From: Hymenobacter sp. YC55 | GTDB lineage: Bacteria > Bacteroidota > Bacteroidia > Cytophagales > Hymenobacteraceae | NCBI RefSeq assembly: GCF_029433095.1 | Contig: NZ_JARNTX010000001.1 | Coordinates: forward strand, 2,232,001-2,296,000 | Length of the DNA: 64,000 bases | Reading direction: 5' to 3' | Shown: positions 34,762 through 43,780 of the stretch, piece by piece | Layout of the letters: the number at the start of each line of letters is the position of its first letter | How positions within the stretch are numbered: the first letter of the stretch is position 1 | Program-made: the position numbers and the translations under genes | The notes under the pieces: model-generated | Told to the model about the DNA's origin: nothing | The model's database searches: none | The model's input: only the letters and a program-made list of their open reading frames with translations

Positions 34762-35577
34762 ATGCACACTACAAAGCAGGATTGGCTGAACGATGCCCTT
34801 GCCGCGAATGGCTGTTTTGTATCGGGCCATGCGAGTACCGAAAGATTTCTAGGCTTGAAAGGCAAAGCAGAAGTTCGTTTTGCGATGCTGAAGGATGGTA
34901 CTGCGCTTTATTTCCTGACTATCCGGTCGCCCGAGCCCGACTATCGGGAAGTGTACTGGAAAGCCTTTGAAACGAACATGCTTGGCTGGTTACGGTCGGT
35001 GTATCAACCTCTCATCCAGCTTTTCTATCACGATGATCAGGAAGAGTTCGACGTGTTTTTTCCGGGTAGAGGAAGTTTCAGGCAGCTTTCTTTTCAAGGC
35101 CTAGCCGAATTAGTGGGCAAATACAACAGCAGTTTCGTTGCCAAACCAGGCACCAGAAAAGACATCAATAGCACCACCAACGATGTTTTTCATTTCTGGA
35201 CCCGCACGTATTTGTCGTCGTCTTGCGTAGTAGCCGACCTTGATGCCTTCACCTTCAATATGCACCAGGCGGTATTTTATGAGTTGAAGCGTGTAAAGGA
35301 ATCGTTGCAAACCTGGCGCCCCTACGTCGACGACAGCCGCAATTATGGGGCATTAAACAAGATTGCCCGGGCCCACGGCGGTGTAGCCATAACCTTGGCG
35401 TACCAGTCTGCCAGCGACCCGGTGGTGGCCATGCACCGCAACCTAGATGTGCAGGCTCAAGAATGCATCAGAGGCCAAGTGCAACTGCTCGACAAAGAAG
35501 TGGTGGTCAGGCACCCGCTCTCCGTCGATTTCTCCGGCCTTAGCTACTACACCAGCACCAACAAACGCCAGAAATGA
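34762..35577 (+). CDS. Uncharacterised protein inside the type III R-M operon, PD-(D/E)xK-like
   Basis: A 271-residue protein that is not part of the ordinary Mod-Res pair. Its N-terminal half is unrecognised (GLKGKAEVRFAMLKDGTAL, then HDDQEEFDVFFPGRGSFRQL). The C-terminal half contains CVVADLDAFTFN (Asp159, Asp161), then AVFYELKRVKES with Glu174-x-Lys176, and WRPYVDDSRNYGALNKIA. Asp, ExK and the 'W.PY..D..NY..L' segment match the general layout of PD-(D/E)xK nucleases, but this is pattern reading, not an alignment. Its stop overlaps the res start by four bases (ATGA at 35574-35577), so its translation is coupled to Res. It could be an extra nuclease, a specificity or control subunit, or an accessory defence factor. 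Confidence 0.8.
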   Translation: MHTTKQDWLNDALAANGCFVSGHASTERFLGLKGKAEVRFAMLKDGTALYFLTIRSPEPDYREVYWKAFETNMLGWLRSVYQPLIQLFYHDDQEEFDVFFPGRGSFRQLSFQGLAELVGKYNSSFVAKPGTRKDINSTTNDVFHFWTRTYLSSSCVVADLDAFTFNMHQAVFYELKRVKESLQTWRPYVDDSRNYGALNKIARAHGGVAITLAYQSASDPVVAMHRNLDVQAQECIRGQVQLLDKEVVVRHPLSVDFSGLSYYTSTNKRQK

Positions 35578-38309
35578 AACTACAGTTTGATAGCTCGCAA
35601 GACTACCAACTCGACGCCGTGCGGGCGGTGGTGGATGTATTTCGGGGGCAGCCGCTCCAGGCGGCTGGGGCAGAAACGCTGTTTCAGCAGGAAGGGAGTT
35701 CCCTGGACTTCAACGACCACAGCGTGGGCAACCAACTGGTGCTTACGGAGGAACAACTTCTTGCCAACGTGCGAGAAGTACAAGCCCGGCAGCAACTAGA
35801 TCAGTCGGCAGCCTTAGCGCGCACCAGTTTCGGAAAGGACAGCCAGCAGGGCTTGATTCCGCTGAACCTGACAGTGGAAATGGAAACAGGCACCGGCAAA
35901 ACGTACACCTACCTGCGCACCCTGTATGAACTGCACCAGCACTATGGGTTTCGCAAGTTTGTGGTGGTAGTACCCAGCGTAGCAATCCGGGAAGGCGTAC
36001 TCAAAAACCTGGAAATCACCCACGAGCACTTCCAAACGCTGTACGGCGAAGTACCCATCAATTTTAGCTCCTACGATAGCAGCCGCCTCGGATCCTTGCG
36101 CAACTACGCTGCCAGCGACGCGCTGCAGGTACTGGTTATAAATATCGATGCCTTCACCAAGGACAGCAACATCATCAACACCAAGCGCGAAACGGGTGTC
36201 CGGCCAATAGAATATCTCCAGCGGGTGCGGCCCGTGGTGATAGTTGATGAGCCGCAAAACATGGAAACCGACGTGCGGCGGGCGGCCCTGGCCAACCTGA
36301 ATCCGCTGTGTTTGCTGCGCTACTCAGCTACGCACAAGCACCTCTACAACCTAGTGTACAGCCTGAACCCCGTGCAAGCCTACGACCGTGGCCTCGTGAA
36401 GCAGATTGTGGTGGATGGCATTACGGGTGGCGCCAACTACAATGCAGCCTTCGTGGAGCTTCGGGCCATTGCGCCCGGCAAGCAGACCCTAGCTGCCAAG
36501 CTGCAGTTTTTTGCAAACGGCAAAAGCGGCGTCACGCAGGTGGAAAAGCGCCTCAAGCCTGGCGACGACCTGTTTGCGCTTTCCAATGGGCGAGATACGT
36601 ATCGGGAGGGGTTTGTGCTCAACGAAATAGATGCTGCCGCCGGGCTTGTGCGCTTTAGCGGCGGCTTGGTGGTGCATCTTGGAACCTCGCAAGGTGGCCC
36701 AACCGAGGACGTGATGAAATTTCAGGTAATGCAAACGGTGCTGCATCACTTTCGGCGCGTCAAGCAATTGCAGCCGCGCGGCATCAAGGTGCTGTCGTTG
36801 TTTTTCATTGACCGCGTAGCCAATTACCGGGGTACCAACGAAGCTGGCTTACCCATGCTGGGCAAGCTGGGCGTATGGTTTGAAGAAGCTTTTCAACAGT
36901 ACGCCAGCCAACCCGAATACCAAGGCCTGGTTCCGTACACGGCCGAGCAGGTGCACGCCGGCTATTTTTCACAAGACAAAAAGGGCTTGAAGGACACCAA
37001 CGGCACCACTAAAGCCGATGATGACACTTACAACCTGATTATGAAAGACAAGGAGCGGCTGCTCAACCAAGCCGAGCCGGTGCAATTCATTTTCTCGCAC
37101 TCGGCCCTTCGCGAAGGTTGGGACAATCCCAATGTGTTTCAAATATGCACGCTCAGCGAAGCAAAAACCACCCTGCGTAAGCGCCAGGAAATTGGGCGCG
37201 GCCTACGCCTACCTGTGGATGCCGCTGGCCAACGCGTACAAGACCAAAGCGTGAACCTGCTGACGGTGGTTGCCAATGAAAGCTACGAAAGCTTTGCCCG
37301 AGCGCTGCAGGCCGAACTGGAGGAAGAAACGGGCGTCAAATTCGAAGGTCGCATCAAGAACGCCCGCGAAATAGCTTCTATCCAACTTACAAAAGAGCTG
37401 ACACCAGCAGGCTGCCCCTCTTTCTTTAGCCTCTGGTCACGAATCCAACACAAAACTCGCTACCGGGTGCAATACAGTTCAGCGGATTTGATACGGGAGG
37501 CGGTTGCGGAATTGCGGGACTTTGCGCGGGTTCCGCTGACGGTACCACCAAAGCTGACAAGCGAAACGGCTCACCTAACTATGGGCGCGAAAGCCGGGGT
37601 GCAGGCCACACGACAAGTTGCCACGGCAAGCCAAACGACTGCCACCAACTTTGCCATACCGGATGTGTACGCCTACATTCAGCAGCGCGTAGACGTGACC
37701 CGGCAGACTATTTTCGAAGTCTTGAAACAGTCGGAACGGTACGGCGAGTTGGAAATTAATCCTCAGCTCTTCCTCGATCAGGTAGTCCGCGTGTTACAGC
37801 GCAAACTCAACGAGCTGCTGGTAGCGGGCGTGCAGTACGAGTGGCTACCCGCTCAGGAGCACGATCTGCTAGTCTTCGCCAACGAAGAGCGGGAAACCTT
37901 CCGAAGCAATTTATTTGCCGTGGACGTTCACCCGGAAAAGACACTTTATAACTACGTCCCCGTGGAAAGTGACGCGGAGCGTGCCTTTGCCCGCCACCTG
38001 GAAGCCAACGAAGCGGTAAAGTTCTTTTTCAAGCTTCCTCGCGGCTTCAAAGTCCCTACTCCCGTTGGCTACTACGTGCCCGACTGGGCCGTGCTACTCG
38101 AAGCAGATGGCCCGGTGTATTTCGTAGCCGAAACCAAGTCAACTCTAGACAAGCAACCGCGGCGAGAGGTCGAAAATCTGAAGATTCAATGCGGCCAAAA
38201 GCACTTTGCCCTATTTGCCACTGAAGCAGTGTATTACGATGTAGTAACCACTGTACCAGAGATGCTTGCTATAGCTAAGTCCCGTAGCCGCACAGCGCTA
38301 GGTAGCTAA
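35574..38309 (+). CDS. Type III restriction endonuclease (Res)
   Basis: The ATP-dependent translocase and nuclease of the type III system, 911 residues. The superfamily 2 helicase core is intact: Walker A METGTGKT (103-110), DEPQ (VVIVDEPQNM), SAT in RYSATHKHLY, and motif VI QEIGRGLRLP, with LREGWDNPNVFQI before it. The C-terminal nuclease has PD837 in YYVPDWAVLL and Glu854-Thr-Lys856 in FVAETKS, the PD-ExK site of Res proteins. It starts inside the stop of the intercalated gene (ATGA overlap). With Mod it should cut unmethylated DNA carrying two head-to-head sites. All catalytic motifs are intact, so the system is likely active. Confidence 0.96.
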   Translation: MKLQFDSSQDYQLDAVRAVVDVFRGQPLQAAGAETLFQQEGSSLDFNDHSVGNQLVLTEEQLLANVREVQARQQLDQSAALARTSFGKDSQQGLIPLNLTVEMETGTGKTYTYLRTLYELHQHYGFRKFVVVVPSVAIREGVLKNLEITHEHFQTLYGEVPINFSSYDSSRLGSLRNYAASDALQVLVINIDAFTKDSNIINTKRETGVRPIEYLQRVRPVVIVDEPQNMETDVRRAALANLNPLCLLRYSATHKHLYNLVYSLNPVQAYDRGLVKQIVVDGITGGANYNAAFVELRAIAPGKQTLAAKLQFFANGKSGVTQVEKRLKPGDDLFALSNGRDTYREGFVLNEIDAAAGLVRFSGGLVVHLGTSQGGPTEDVMKFQVMQTVLHHFRRVKQLQPRGIKVLSLFFIDRVANYRGTNEAGLPMLGKLGVWFEEAFQQYASQPEYQGLVPYTAEQVHAGYFSQDKKGLKDTNGTTKADDDTYNLIMKDKERLLNQAEPVQFIFSHSALREGWDNPNVFQICTLSEAKTTLRKRQEIGRGLRLPVDAAGQRVQDQSVNLLTVVANESYESFARALQAELEEETGVKFEGRIKNAREIASIQLTKELTPAGCPSFFSLWSRIQHKTRYRVQYSSADLIREAVAELRDFARVPLTVPPKLTSETAHLTMGAKAGVQATRQVATASQTTATNFAIPDVYAYIQQRVDVTRQTIFEVLKQSERYGELEINPQLFLDQVVRVLQRKLNELLVAGVQYEWLPAQEHDLLVFANEERETFRSNLFAVDVHPEKTLYNYVPVESDAERAFARHLEANEAVKFFFKLPRGFKVPTPVGYYVPDWAVLLEADGPVYFVAETKSTLDKQPRREVENLKIQCGQKHFALFATEAVYYDVVTTVPEMLAIAKSRSRTALGS

Positions 38310-38357
38310 GCCAATTGCACAACACCTTCTGTTGCTTTTACTGCGCTCTTTGCGGAT

Positions 38358-38774
38358 TCAAGGCTGAGCGAGCAGCCAGGCCAAGGCGGTTTCCTCTTCG
38401 TCGAAATGCCGGTACACAACTGGAAATTGCGCTTGAGCCTGCTGCGCTAAGGAGTGAAGGTCTAAGCGGCCAAATACATTTCTCGCGGACAAAATAGCTA
38501 CGTACCGGTACAGATTTAACTTAGTAGCGCGGGGCAACCAATCCAAGATAAGCCAAGCAGAATCTTCCTCGGATAAAGGCATTAACACTCGTTGATCGGA
38601 AAGCGTCTTGTTCCAACGCGACTTGCCTAATTCAATCAACAAGTGCTCCAGGGTAGCACGGTTTTCAGGACTTGATTCTGCACCTGCCAACCACGTCACG
38701 CGTAGATAGCTCTCTTCTTGGACTTTAGAGATGCAGCTAACCTCGTTCTTAAAACAGACAGAGCCAGTGTTCAA
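38358..38774 (-). CDS. Uncharacterised 138-residue protein (STAS/SpoIIAA-like style)
   Basis: A small soluble protein with no known domain that I can name firmly. It has alternating strands and helices: SYLRVTWLAGAESSPENRATLEHLL, then KLNLYRYVAILSARNVFGRLDLHSLA, and a C-terminal FDEEETALAWLLAQP. The last segment, a 'f.d...A..WL' ending, is also found in the next gene. This pattern is common to SpoIIAA/STAS-like proteins of Bacteroidota that have no known role. It converges on the res gene (48 bases between stop codons). Probably a paralogue of the gene at 38944. Confidence 0.65.
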   Translation of the reverse strand: MNTGSVCFKNEVSCISKVQEESYLRVTWLAGAESSPENRATLEHLLIELGKSRWNKTLSDQRVLMPLSEEDSAWLILDWLPRATKLNLYRYVAILSARNVFGRLDLHSLAQQAQAQFPVVYRHFDEEETALAWLLAQP

Positions 38775-38943
38775 AAGTATAGCTTGTAAAAGGAGTACAA
38801 GAAAACCTAATGAAACAGGATCAATAGGATTGAAAACTAAAATGTTAGCGCAAAGCTAGACTAAATAAAGTCGTATGAATAATAATATTTATAATCCTAC
38901 TAGCGTACAAGCACTTAGCTACACACAACAGGCCGATTTCCTT

Positions 38944-39345
38944 CTATTTAATTACCCTATTCGTTTTCAACCAGGAATAAGCAGACTCCACTTCCTCGAA
39001 GGTGTCGACGAGGGGGCGGGTCGCATAGCTTAGCACTCGCTCAATGTCAATACGAGCCGGCCAATTTTGGGAAGCCACCCAGGCAATTGCCTGAATACCA
39101 TTGTCGGCAAGGGCTTGGAAAAACTCTTGTCCTATCCACCGTACTACTTCGCTCCATCCGTCAAGCACTTGGCTGCTGTCGTTCAGAATTGCCGTGCTTT
39201 TTGTTTGACGCACTTTATTTAGAATCATAGCGCAGCCTGCCATTGATGATTCTTCGCTGTGCTCCCCACGCCACGTTACATACAGCCATTTATTGATTGG
39301 GTCGTGCGCAATGGTTAAGCCAGGAATATCGAACAAGGTTTGCAT
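38944..39345 (-). CDS. Uncharacterised 133-residue protein (STAS/SpoIIAA-like style)
   Basis: A small soluble protein, IPGLTIAHDPINKWLYVTWRGEHSE, then STAILNDSSQVLDGWSEVVRWIG, then IQAIAWVASQNWPARID and a C-terminal DTFEEVESAYSWLKTN. The order strand-helix-strand, 'nDss.v' and final 'tFe...sa..WL' are the general layout of small STAS-type proteins common in Hymenobacter-like genomes. It shares the C-terminal pattern with the gene 169 bases downstream on the same strand, so the two look like diverged duplicates. No function is known; regulation by protein-protein contact would fit. Confidence 0.65.
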   Translation of the reverse strand: MQTLFDIPGLTIAHDPINKWLYVTWRGEHSEESSMAGCAMILNKVRQTKSTAILNDSSQVLDGWSEVVRWIGQEFFQALADNGIQAIAWVASQNWPARIDIERVLSYATRPLVDTFEEVESAYSWLKTNRVIK

Positions 39346-39581
39346 ATCCCTATCAAGTTTCGAGTTCTACTAATACAGCATTAAGCACAGATCAACGCTG
39401 AGCGCCCAATAATGCCACCAACTTCCCTTTCCCTTACCCCTCTTCTAACAACAATAGATACAAGAATATACGGTCTTATATAGTGAATCGGCTTTATTAA
39501 CTAGTAAAATATCGTTGCCATCGTTACTGATTAGCTTGGCTCCAGCTCTCGGCTACTAGGAGTTACTGCATTTCTTAAAAC

Positions 39582-39614
39582 AAAGAACCCCTGGCAACTG
39601 GCCAAGGGTTCCTT
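39582..39614 (-). terminator. Terminator after the DUF349 gene
   Basis: On the minus strand AAGGAACCCTTGGC and GCCAGGGGTTCTTT form a stem with two wobble pairs and a 5-base loop, followed by GTTTTAAG, about 23 bases after the stop codon. Confidence 0.75.
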
Positions 39615-39636
39615 GTCTTTCATGCTGAGTTACAGC

Positions 39637-42111
39637 TTAGCTTCGAATTACGCGTAACTGCTTTTTCAACGCTTCAATCCGGTTTTGTGCCTCATCAATG
39701 CGGCCTTGGTACTCTTGGCGGAGCTGGGCCGCATTCTTAGAACGCGCAAAGAATTCGAGGTTGGTTTGCAGAGTGGAGATGTCGTTTTCAAGCTCGTTGA
39801 TTTCGCGGCGCAGGGCCTGCTCTTTTTTGTAGAGCTGCTGCTGCGAATCGGGGCTGGACTTAAGACGTTCCACTTGCAAGTTGAAGAGCAATTCGGCACG
39901 CTCGGCGTAGCTCAGGTTCGGTACCATGTCGAGGTACTTGCCCATCAAGCTCTGGAACCGCTCGTCGGCCCGCTCGTTGTTGCCGCGCGGGTTGCTTTCG
40001 GCACTGCCAAAGTCACGCCATTCTTGCACGTGCTGGCGGAAGCCTTCGAGGGTACCGGGCGTGTCCGCCGACAGAGCGGCCACGCTAGCGGCCAGCTGGT
40101 CGAGGTAGCTGGTTTGCGCTTGGCTAGCCTGCTGTACCTTCTCCTGGCGCTGCTTCACTTCCTGGTTTTTGCGGTCGAAAAACGCGTCGCAAGCGGTCCG
40201 GAAGCGGTTCCAAACTTTGTCGGACTGCTTCTCAGGCACGCGGCCAATGGTTTTCCAATCTTTCTGGAGGCGAATTACAATTTCGCGCCCTTGCTCCCAG
40301 TCAGGATTGGCTAAAGCGGCTTCGGCTTGGTCAATCAACTCGAGCTTGCGCTTGAGGTTGCTGTTTTTCTCTTCGTCGAGGGCCTTGAAGAACTGGTTCT
40401 TGTGCTGGAAAAAGCCTTTGTAAGCGCCCCAGAACTGCTTGTTCATGGCGTCGGCCTTGTCGCGGGGCACCAAGCCAGCAGCATCCCACTCCTCTTTCAG
40501 CTTTTGCAGCTCGTCGGTTTTGGAACGCCACTCGTTTACACGCTCGGTGTGGAATTCGCCGAAGGGCAATAGCTGCTCCAACAAAGCTGTCTTGCGAGCC
40601 AAATTGGCGTTTTCCTGCGTGGAGCGCACATCCAAGAATTCCTTCTTCCGGTTGTGCACCTGCTCAGAAGCCTGCAAGAACCGCTGCCAAAGCGCCTCGC
40701 GCTGCTCATTGGGCACTGGCCCGATGTGTTTCCACTCCTCGTGCAGCTGCCGCAAATCATTCAGCGCCTTATTAATGCTCGACTGCTGAGTTAAAGCTTC
40801 GGCCCGTGCAATAAGCGCCTCTTTCGCTTCGAGGTTGCGGCGACGGTCCAGCTCTTTCATTTCGAAGAACAGGCCGCGGTTGTTGTAGAAAATGTCGAGC
40901 AGGGCGTGGTAGCTGTTCCACAGCTCCTGCGTGTCTTTCTGCGGTACCGGGCCGGTAGCCTTCCAATCGTTTTGTAGGGCCTTGATGCGGGCCGAGCTAT
41001 CCTTAGTTTCGGCCGACTCGACAAGTACCCGCAACTGGGAAAGCAAGTGTTGCTTGTGCAGCAGGTTGCGGGCGCGCTGGTCGTCTTCGGCTTTGGCATC
41101 CCGAACCCGGCTGTCGCGGAACTCCTGCATCAGCTTGCTTAGGTCGGCGTAGCCGTCTGGGCCCGTGTACTGGAAGTCATCGCCTTCACTGCCGGCTTCG
41201 GTGAACCGCTGACGGGCCGCGGTGCGGTCGGCATTAATGGCTGTTTCGTACTGGCGATAAAGGTCGGAGATTTGCTTGCGGTTCTGGCGCGCGTCGGGGC
41301 GACGGAGCAACGCTAGCAACAGGGCGGTTTGCGCAGACAGGTCGAGTGTAGCGAAATCTGGGATGGCCGTTTCCGGCACAAACTCGTCTTCTTCTGCATG
41401 CGCTTCTGCCTCCGAAGCCGTGTTTTCGGGAGTTGCAGGCGTTGGCGAGGAAGTGGTAAGATGGGCAATGCCTTCGGGGAAATCCTCGATTTCAGGGGCG
41501 GCGTGCAGCTCTTCCACTGGCAATTCAGTATCGGGGGTTGCAGCAACCAGAGTTTCCGTACTCGAAACGGATTCTTCGCTGGCTGTTACTTCCTGCTCGG
41601 GCGCCACAGTCAGCGCGTCGGCTTCAGCAGCCACTCCCGACGGAGAAACAACGGAAAACTCGGCATTTGTAGCATCTGAATCAGCTGCGGTTGGGGCCGC
41701 TACCGATGCACCAACCGTTGCATTGGTGACGGGCGCAGCAGAATCGGTGGCTACTCCAGCATCGGTGGTGCTTTCGTCGGTGGCTTGGTGAGCACTTTGC
41801 ACTCCCGGGTTCTGGTCGCCATAATGATCCTCGGCGCGGGCCTGCGGGTCAGAAACGGCTGGGTCGTGCGTAGGCACTTGCGTAGCGGCCGGGCTGGCTG
41901 TCACGTCGGCGGGAAGTTCAGCAGTGCCAGCCCCGGCTGGTTCCCCAGCACTTGAATTCACTTCCGTGGCGGGACGTTCAGTGATGTCATCGGCAGAAGC
42001 AGAATCCTGCTTGGAGCGGATTTCCGCCAGACGGCGCTCTAAGATGCTTAGCGGCGACTCCGAATTATTGTCGGAATTGGCGGGGGCGGCTTGGTCGTTT
42101 TCGGGTAGCAT
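39637..42111 (-). CDS. DUF349 repeat protein
   Basis: An 824-residue cytoplasmic protein. About the first 250 residues are acidic, Ala/Thr-rich and probably disordered. The rest contains five DUF349 repeats, each an alpha-helical block marked by the pattern W...G.VP: NDWKATGPVPQKDTQELW, EEWKHIGPVPNEQREALW, EEWDAAGLVPRDKADAMN, KDWKTIGRVPEKQSDKVW, and a degenerate QEWRDFGSAESNPRGN. The C-terminus is a coiled coil (LEFFARSKNAAQLRQEYQGR, NRIEALKKQLRVI). DUF349 proteins are widespread in Bacteroidota and have no established biochemical role. It is transcribed alone, head to tail after yqgE (about 65 bases). Confidence 0.9.
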   Translation of the reverse strand: MLPENDQAAPANSDNNSESPLSILERRLAEIRSKQDSASADDITERPATEVNSSAGEPAGAGTAELPADVTASPAATQVPTHDPAVSDPQARAEDHYGDQNPGVQSAHQATDESTTDAGVATDSAAPVTNATVGASVAAPTAADSDATNAEFSVVSPSGVAAEADALTVAPEQEVTASEESVSSTETLVAATPDTELPVEELHAAPEIEDFPEGIAHLTTSSPTPATPENTASEAEAHAEEDEFVPETAIPDFATLDLSAQTALLLALLRRPDARQNRKQISDLYRQYETAINADRTAARQRFTEAGSEGDDFQYTGPDGYADLSKLMQEFRDSRVRDAKAEDDQRARNLLHKQHLLSQLRVLVESAETKDSSARIKALQNDWKATGPVPQKDTQELWNSYHALLDIFYNNRGLFFEMKELDRRRNLEAKEALIARAEALTQQSSINKALNDLRQLHEEWKHIGPVPNEQREALWQRFLQASEQVHNRKKEFLDVRSTQENANLARKTALLEQLLPFGEFHTERVNEWRSKTDELQKLKEEWDAAGLVPRDKADAMNKQFWGAYKGFFQHKNQFFKALDEEKNSNLKRKLELIDQAEAALANPDWEQGREIVIRLQKDWKTIGRVPEKQSDKVWNRFRTACDAFFDRKNQEVKQRQEKVQQASQAQTSYLDQLAASVAALSADTPGTLEGFRQHVQEWRDFGSAESNPRGNNERADERFQSLMGKYLDMVPNLSYAERAELLFNLQVERLKSSPDSQQQLYKKEQALRREINELENDISTLQTNLEFFARSKNAAQLRQEYQGRIDEAQNRIEALKKQLRVIRS

Positions 42112-42176
42112 GAGTTCAGCAGAAAAGGCCCGTTAGGTACCTAGGTGGGCGTAGGTGGTGGGCAACGAGGAAGAAT

Positions 42177-42743
42177 CTAATTTAGGCGCGGATCAACAGG
42201 GTAGTTGGACAAGGCACGGTAGCGCCCGCCTTTTTCCCTTAAAATAGCCTGCCAAAAAGCATCATTGTCCAAAGTAAAGACTTTCCCGGCAGCATCCGGA
42301 TGCACAATCCAAACATTGTCCCCGATTTCGTCGGCTAGTTGCCCGGCCGTCCAGCCCGAATAGCCAGCATAGAAGCGGACCGCATCGGGCGAAAGGTCGC
42401 CGCTGAGCAGCAAACCCATCAAGACGCCGAAGTCGCCGCCCCAATAAACATCTTGGCCCAAAGCAATGGATTCGGGCACGTCGGGGCGCTGGTGGAGATA
42501 ATGGAGGGTATCGGGCTGCACGGGGCCGCCCAGATACAGCGGCATTTGCGCTACTTCTGAATCGGTGGGAATAGGAAGTTGCAGTACGTCGGCTAACTGG
42601 AGGTTGGAAGAACGGTTGAGCACGAGCCCAAACGAGCCTTCGGTTTCGTCGTGGCGGCACAAGAGCACCACGGAACGTTCAAAATTAGGATCACCAAGAA
42701 AAGGCTGTGAAATCAACAGGCTGCTGGAACGAAGACGAGGCAT
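42177..42743 (-). CDS. YqgE/AlgH family protein (DUF179)
   Basis: A 188-residue conserved protein of unknown function, typical size for the family. The start at 42743 gives MPRLRSSSLLISQPFLGDPN, which matches the family N-terminus (GxLLIaxPxLxDPNF); the ATG at 42767 adds eight residues. Other family motifs are FERSVVLLCRHDETEGSFGLVLNR and LPLYLGGPVQPDTLHYLH-like (seen as MPLYLGGPVQPDTLHYLH). It stands upstream of the DUF349 gene and is divergent from pdxH. A role in regulation of transcription or envelope functions has been suggested for some members but is not settled. Confidence 0.93.
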   Translation of the reverse strand: MPRLRSSSLLISQPFLGDPNFERSVVLLCRHDETEGSFGLVLNRSSNLQLADVLQLPIPTDSEVAQMPLYLGGPVQPDTLHYLHQRPDVPESIALGQDVYWGGDFGVLMGLLLSGDLSPDAVRFYAGYSGWTAGQLADEIGDNVWIVHPDAAGKVFTLDNDAFWQAILREKGGRYRALSNYPVDPRLN

Positions 42744-42892
42744 AGCGTTGAAGTTAAGCTTTAGCAATTAAGCACTGGATAACAAGCATGTGGGGAAAAC
42801 GGGGCCAGCGCTTTTTGTCACTTACCACACAGCATCCCTAGTTTAGTACGTGAGACGGGCCGCTGGAGGTTCCCAGCCTGCCCGCATTGTGC

Positions 42893-42906
42893 TACCTTGC
42901 GCCCAG
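42893..42906 (+). promoter_or_regulatory. Possible pdxH promoter -7 box
   Basis: TACCTTGC (42893-42900) is close to TAnnTTTG (one mismatch) and lies 90 bases before the pdxH ATG. No clear -33 box is seen. Confidence 0.35.
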
Positions 42907-42989
42907 TTGACTGGTTGAAATACGAATGGGCGGCTTATCAAAAGTCCACTCTTAGGGTTGTTCAACCACTACCCTTCAGCACTTATCTT

Positions 42990-43640
42990 ATGCTCGACCC
43001 GCACTTGGCCGACCTGCGCAAAACCTACGCTCAGCGCACCCTTTCGGAAGCGGACGTATTGCCCACCGCTGTTCCTCAATTTCGGGTTTGGTTGGAAGAG
43101 GCCCTGCAAGCCCAACTCGACGAACCCACAGCCATGACCCTATCGACGGTGGCCGCCAACGGCCAACCCTCGGCCCGGGTGGTACTGCTCAAAGGCTTGC
43201 CCGACGACGCGGCTTTTCTCTTCTATACCAACTACGACTCGCGCAAAGGCCGCGACCTAGTTGAACGGCCGCTGGCAGCCCTGACTTTTTTCTGGCCAGG
43301 CCTAGAACGGCAAGTACGGGTGGAAGGCCGGGTGGAAAAAGCGCCCGAAGCCTTATCGACCGAGTACTTCCAGAGCCGCCCCCGTGGCAGCCAGATCGGG
43401 GCCTGGGCCTCGCCTCAGAGCCAAGTGATAACCAGCCGGGAAGAGCTGGAAGAGCGCGAGAGAAGCATAGCCGCCGACTTTGATGGGCAGGAGTTGCTGC
43501 CTCGCCCCCCACACTGGGGAGGCTATTTGCTACGCCCGCACCGCATCGAATTCTGGCAAGGCCGCCCAAGCCGCCTCCACGACCGAATTGTGTACGAGCT
43601 GGAAGGCGACACTTGGCGCCTAAGTCGCCTAGCCCCTTGA
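42990..43640 (+). CDS. pdxH: Pyridoxamine 5'-phosphate oxidase
   Basis: Makes pyridoxal 5'-phosphate from pyridoxine or pyridoxamine phosphate using FMN, in the cytoplasm. The start at 42990 ([20 protein letters not shown]) gives 216 residues, the normal family length; the longer open frame begins with a TTG at 42897 that has no support. Motifs are [22 protein letters not shown] (FMN binding), [42 protein letters not shown] (seen as [16 protein letters not shown]) and [19 protein letters not shown] at the C-terminus. It begins a plus-strand row of four genes (pdxH, DUF1015, maf, membrane protein). Confidence 0.96.
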   Translation: MLDPHLADLRKTYAQRTLSEADVLPTAVPQFRVWLEEALQAQLDEPTAMTLSTVAANGQPSARVVLLKGLPDDAAFLFYTNYDSRKGRDLVERPLAALTFFWPGLERQVRVEGRVEKAPEALSTEYFQSRPRGSQIGAWASPQSQVITSREELEERERSIAADFDGQELLPRPPHWGGYLLRPHRIEFWQGRPSRLHDRIVYELEGDTWRLSRLAP

Positions 43641-43780
43641 TTATTGAACAACTAACATTCAGAAGGCATCAATCAACAACTGAAATGCTGGCATCATCCG
43701 CGAGGGACGCCAACTATGCGGTTGCGGCCTGTTGAATGTTGGCTGTTAAATGCTTCCTGTTACTCGCTAAATAACTGATT

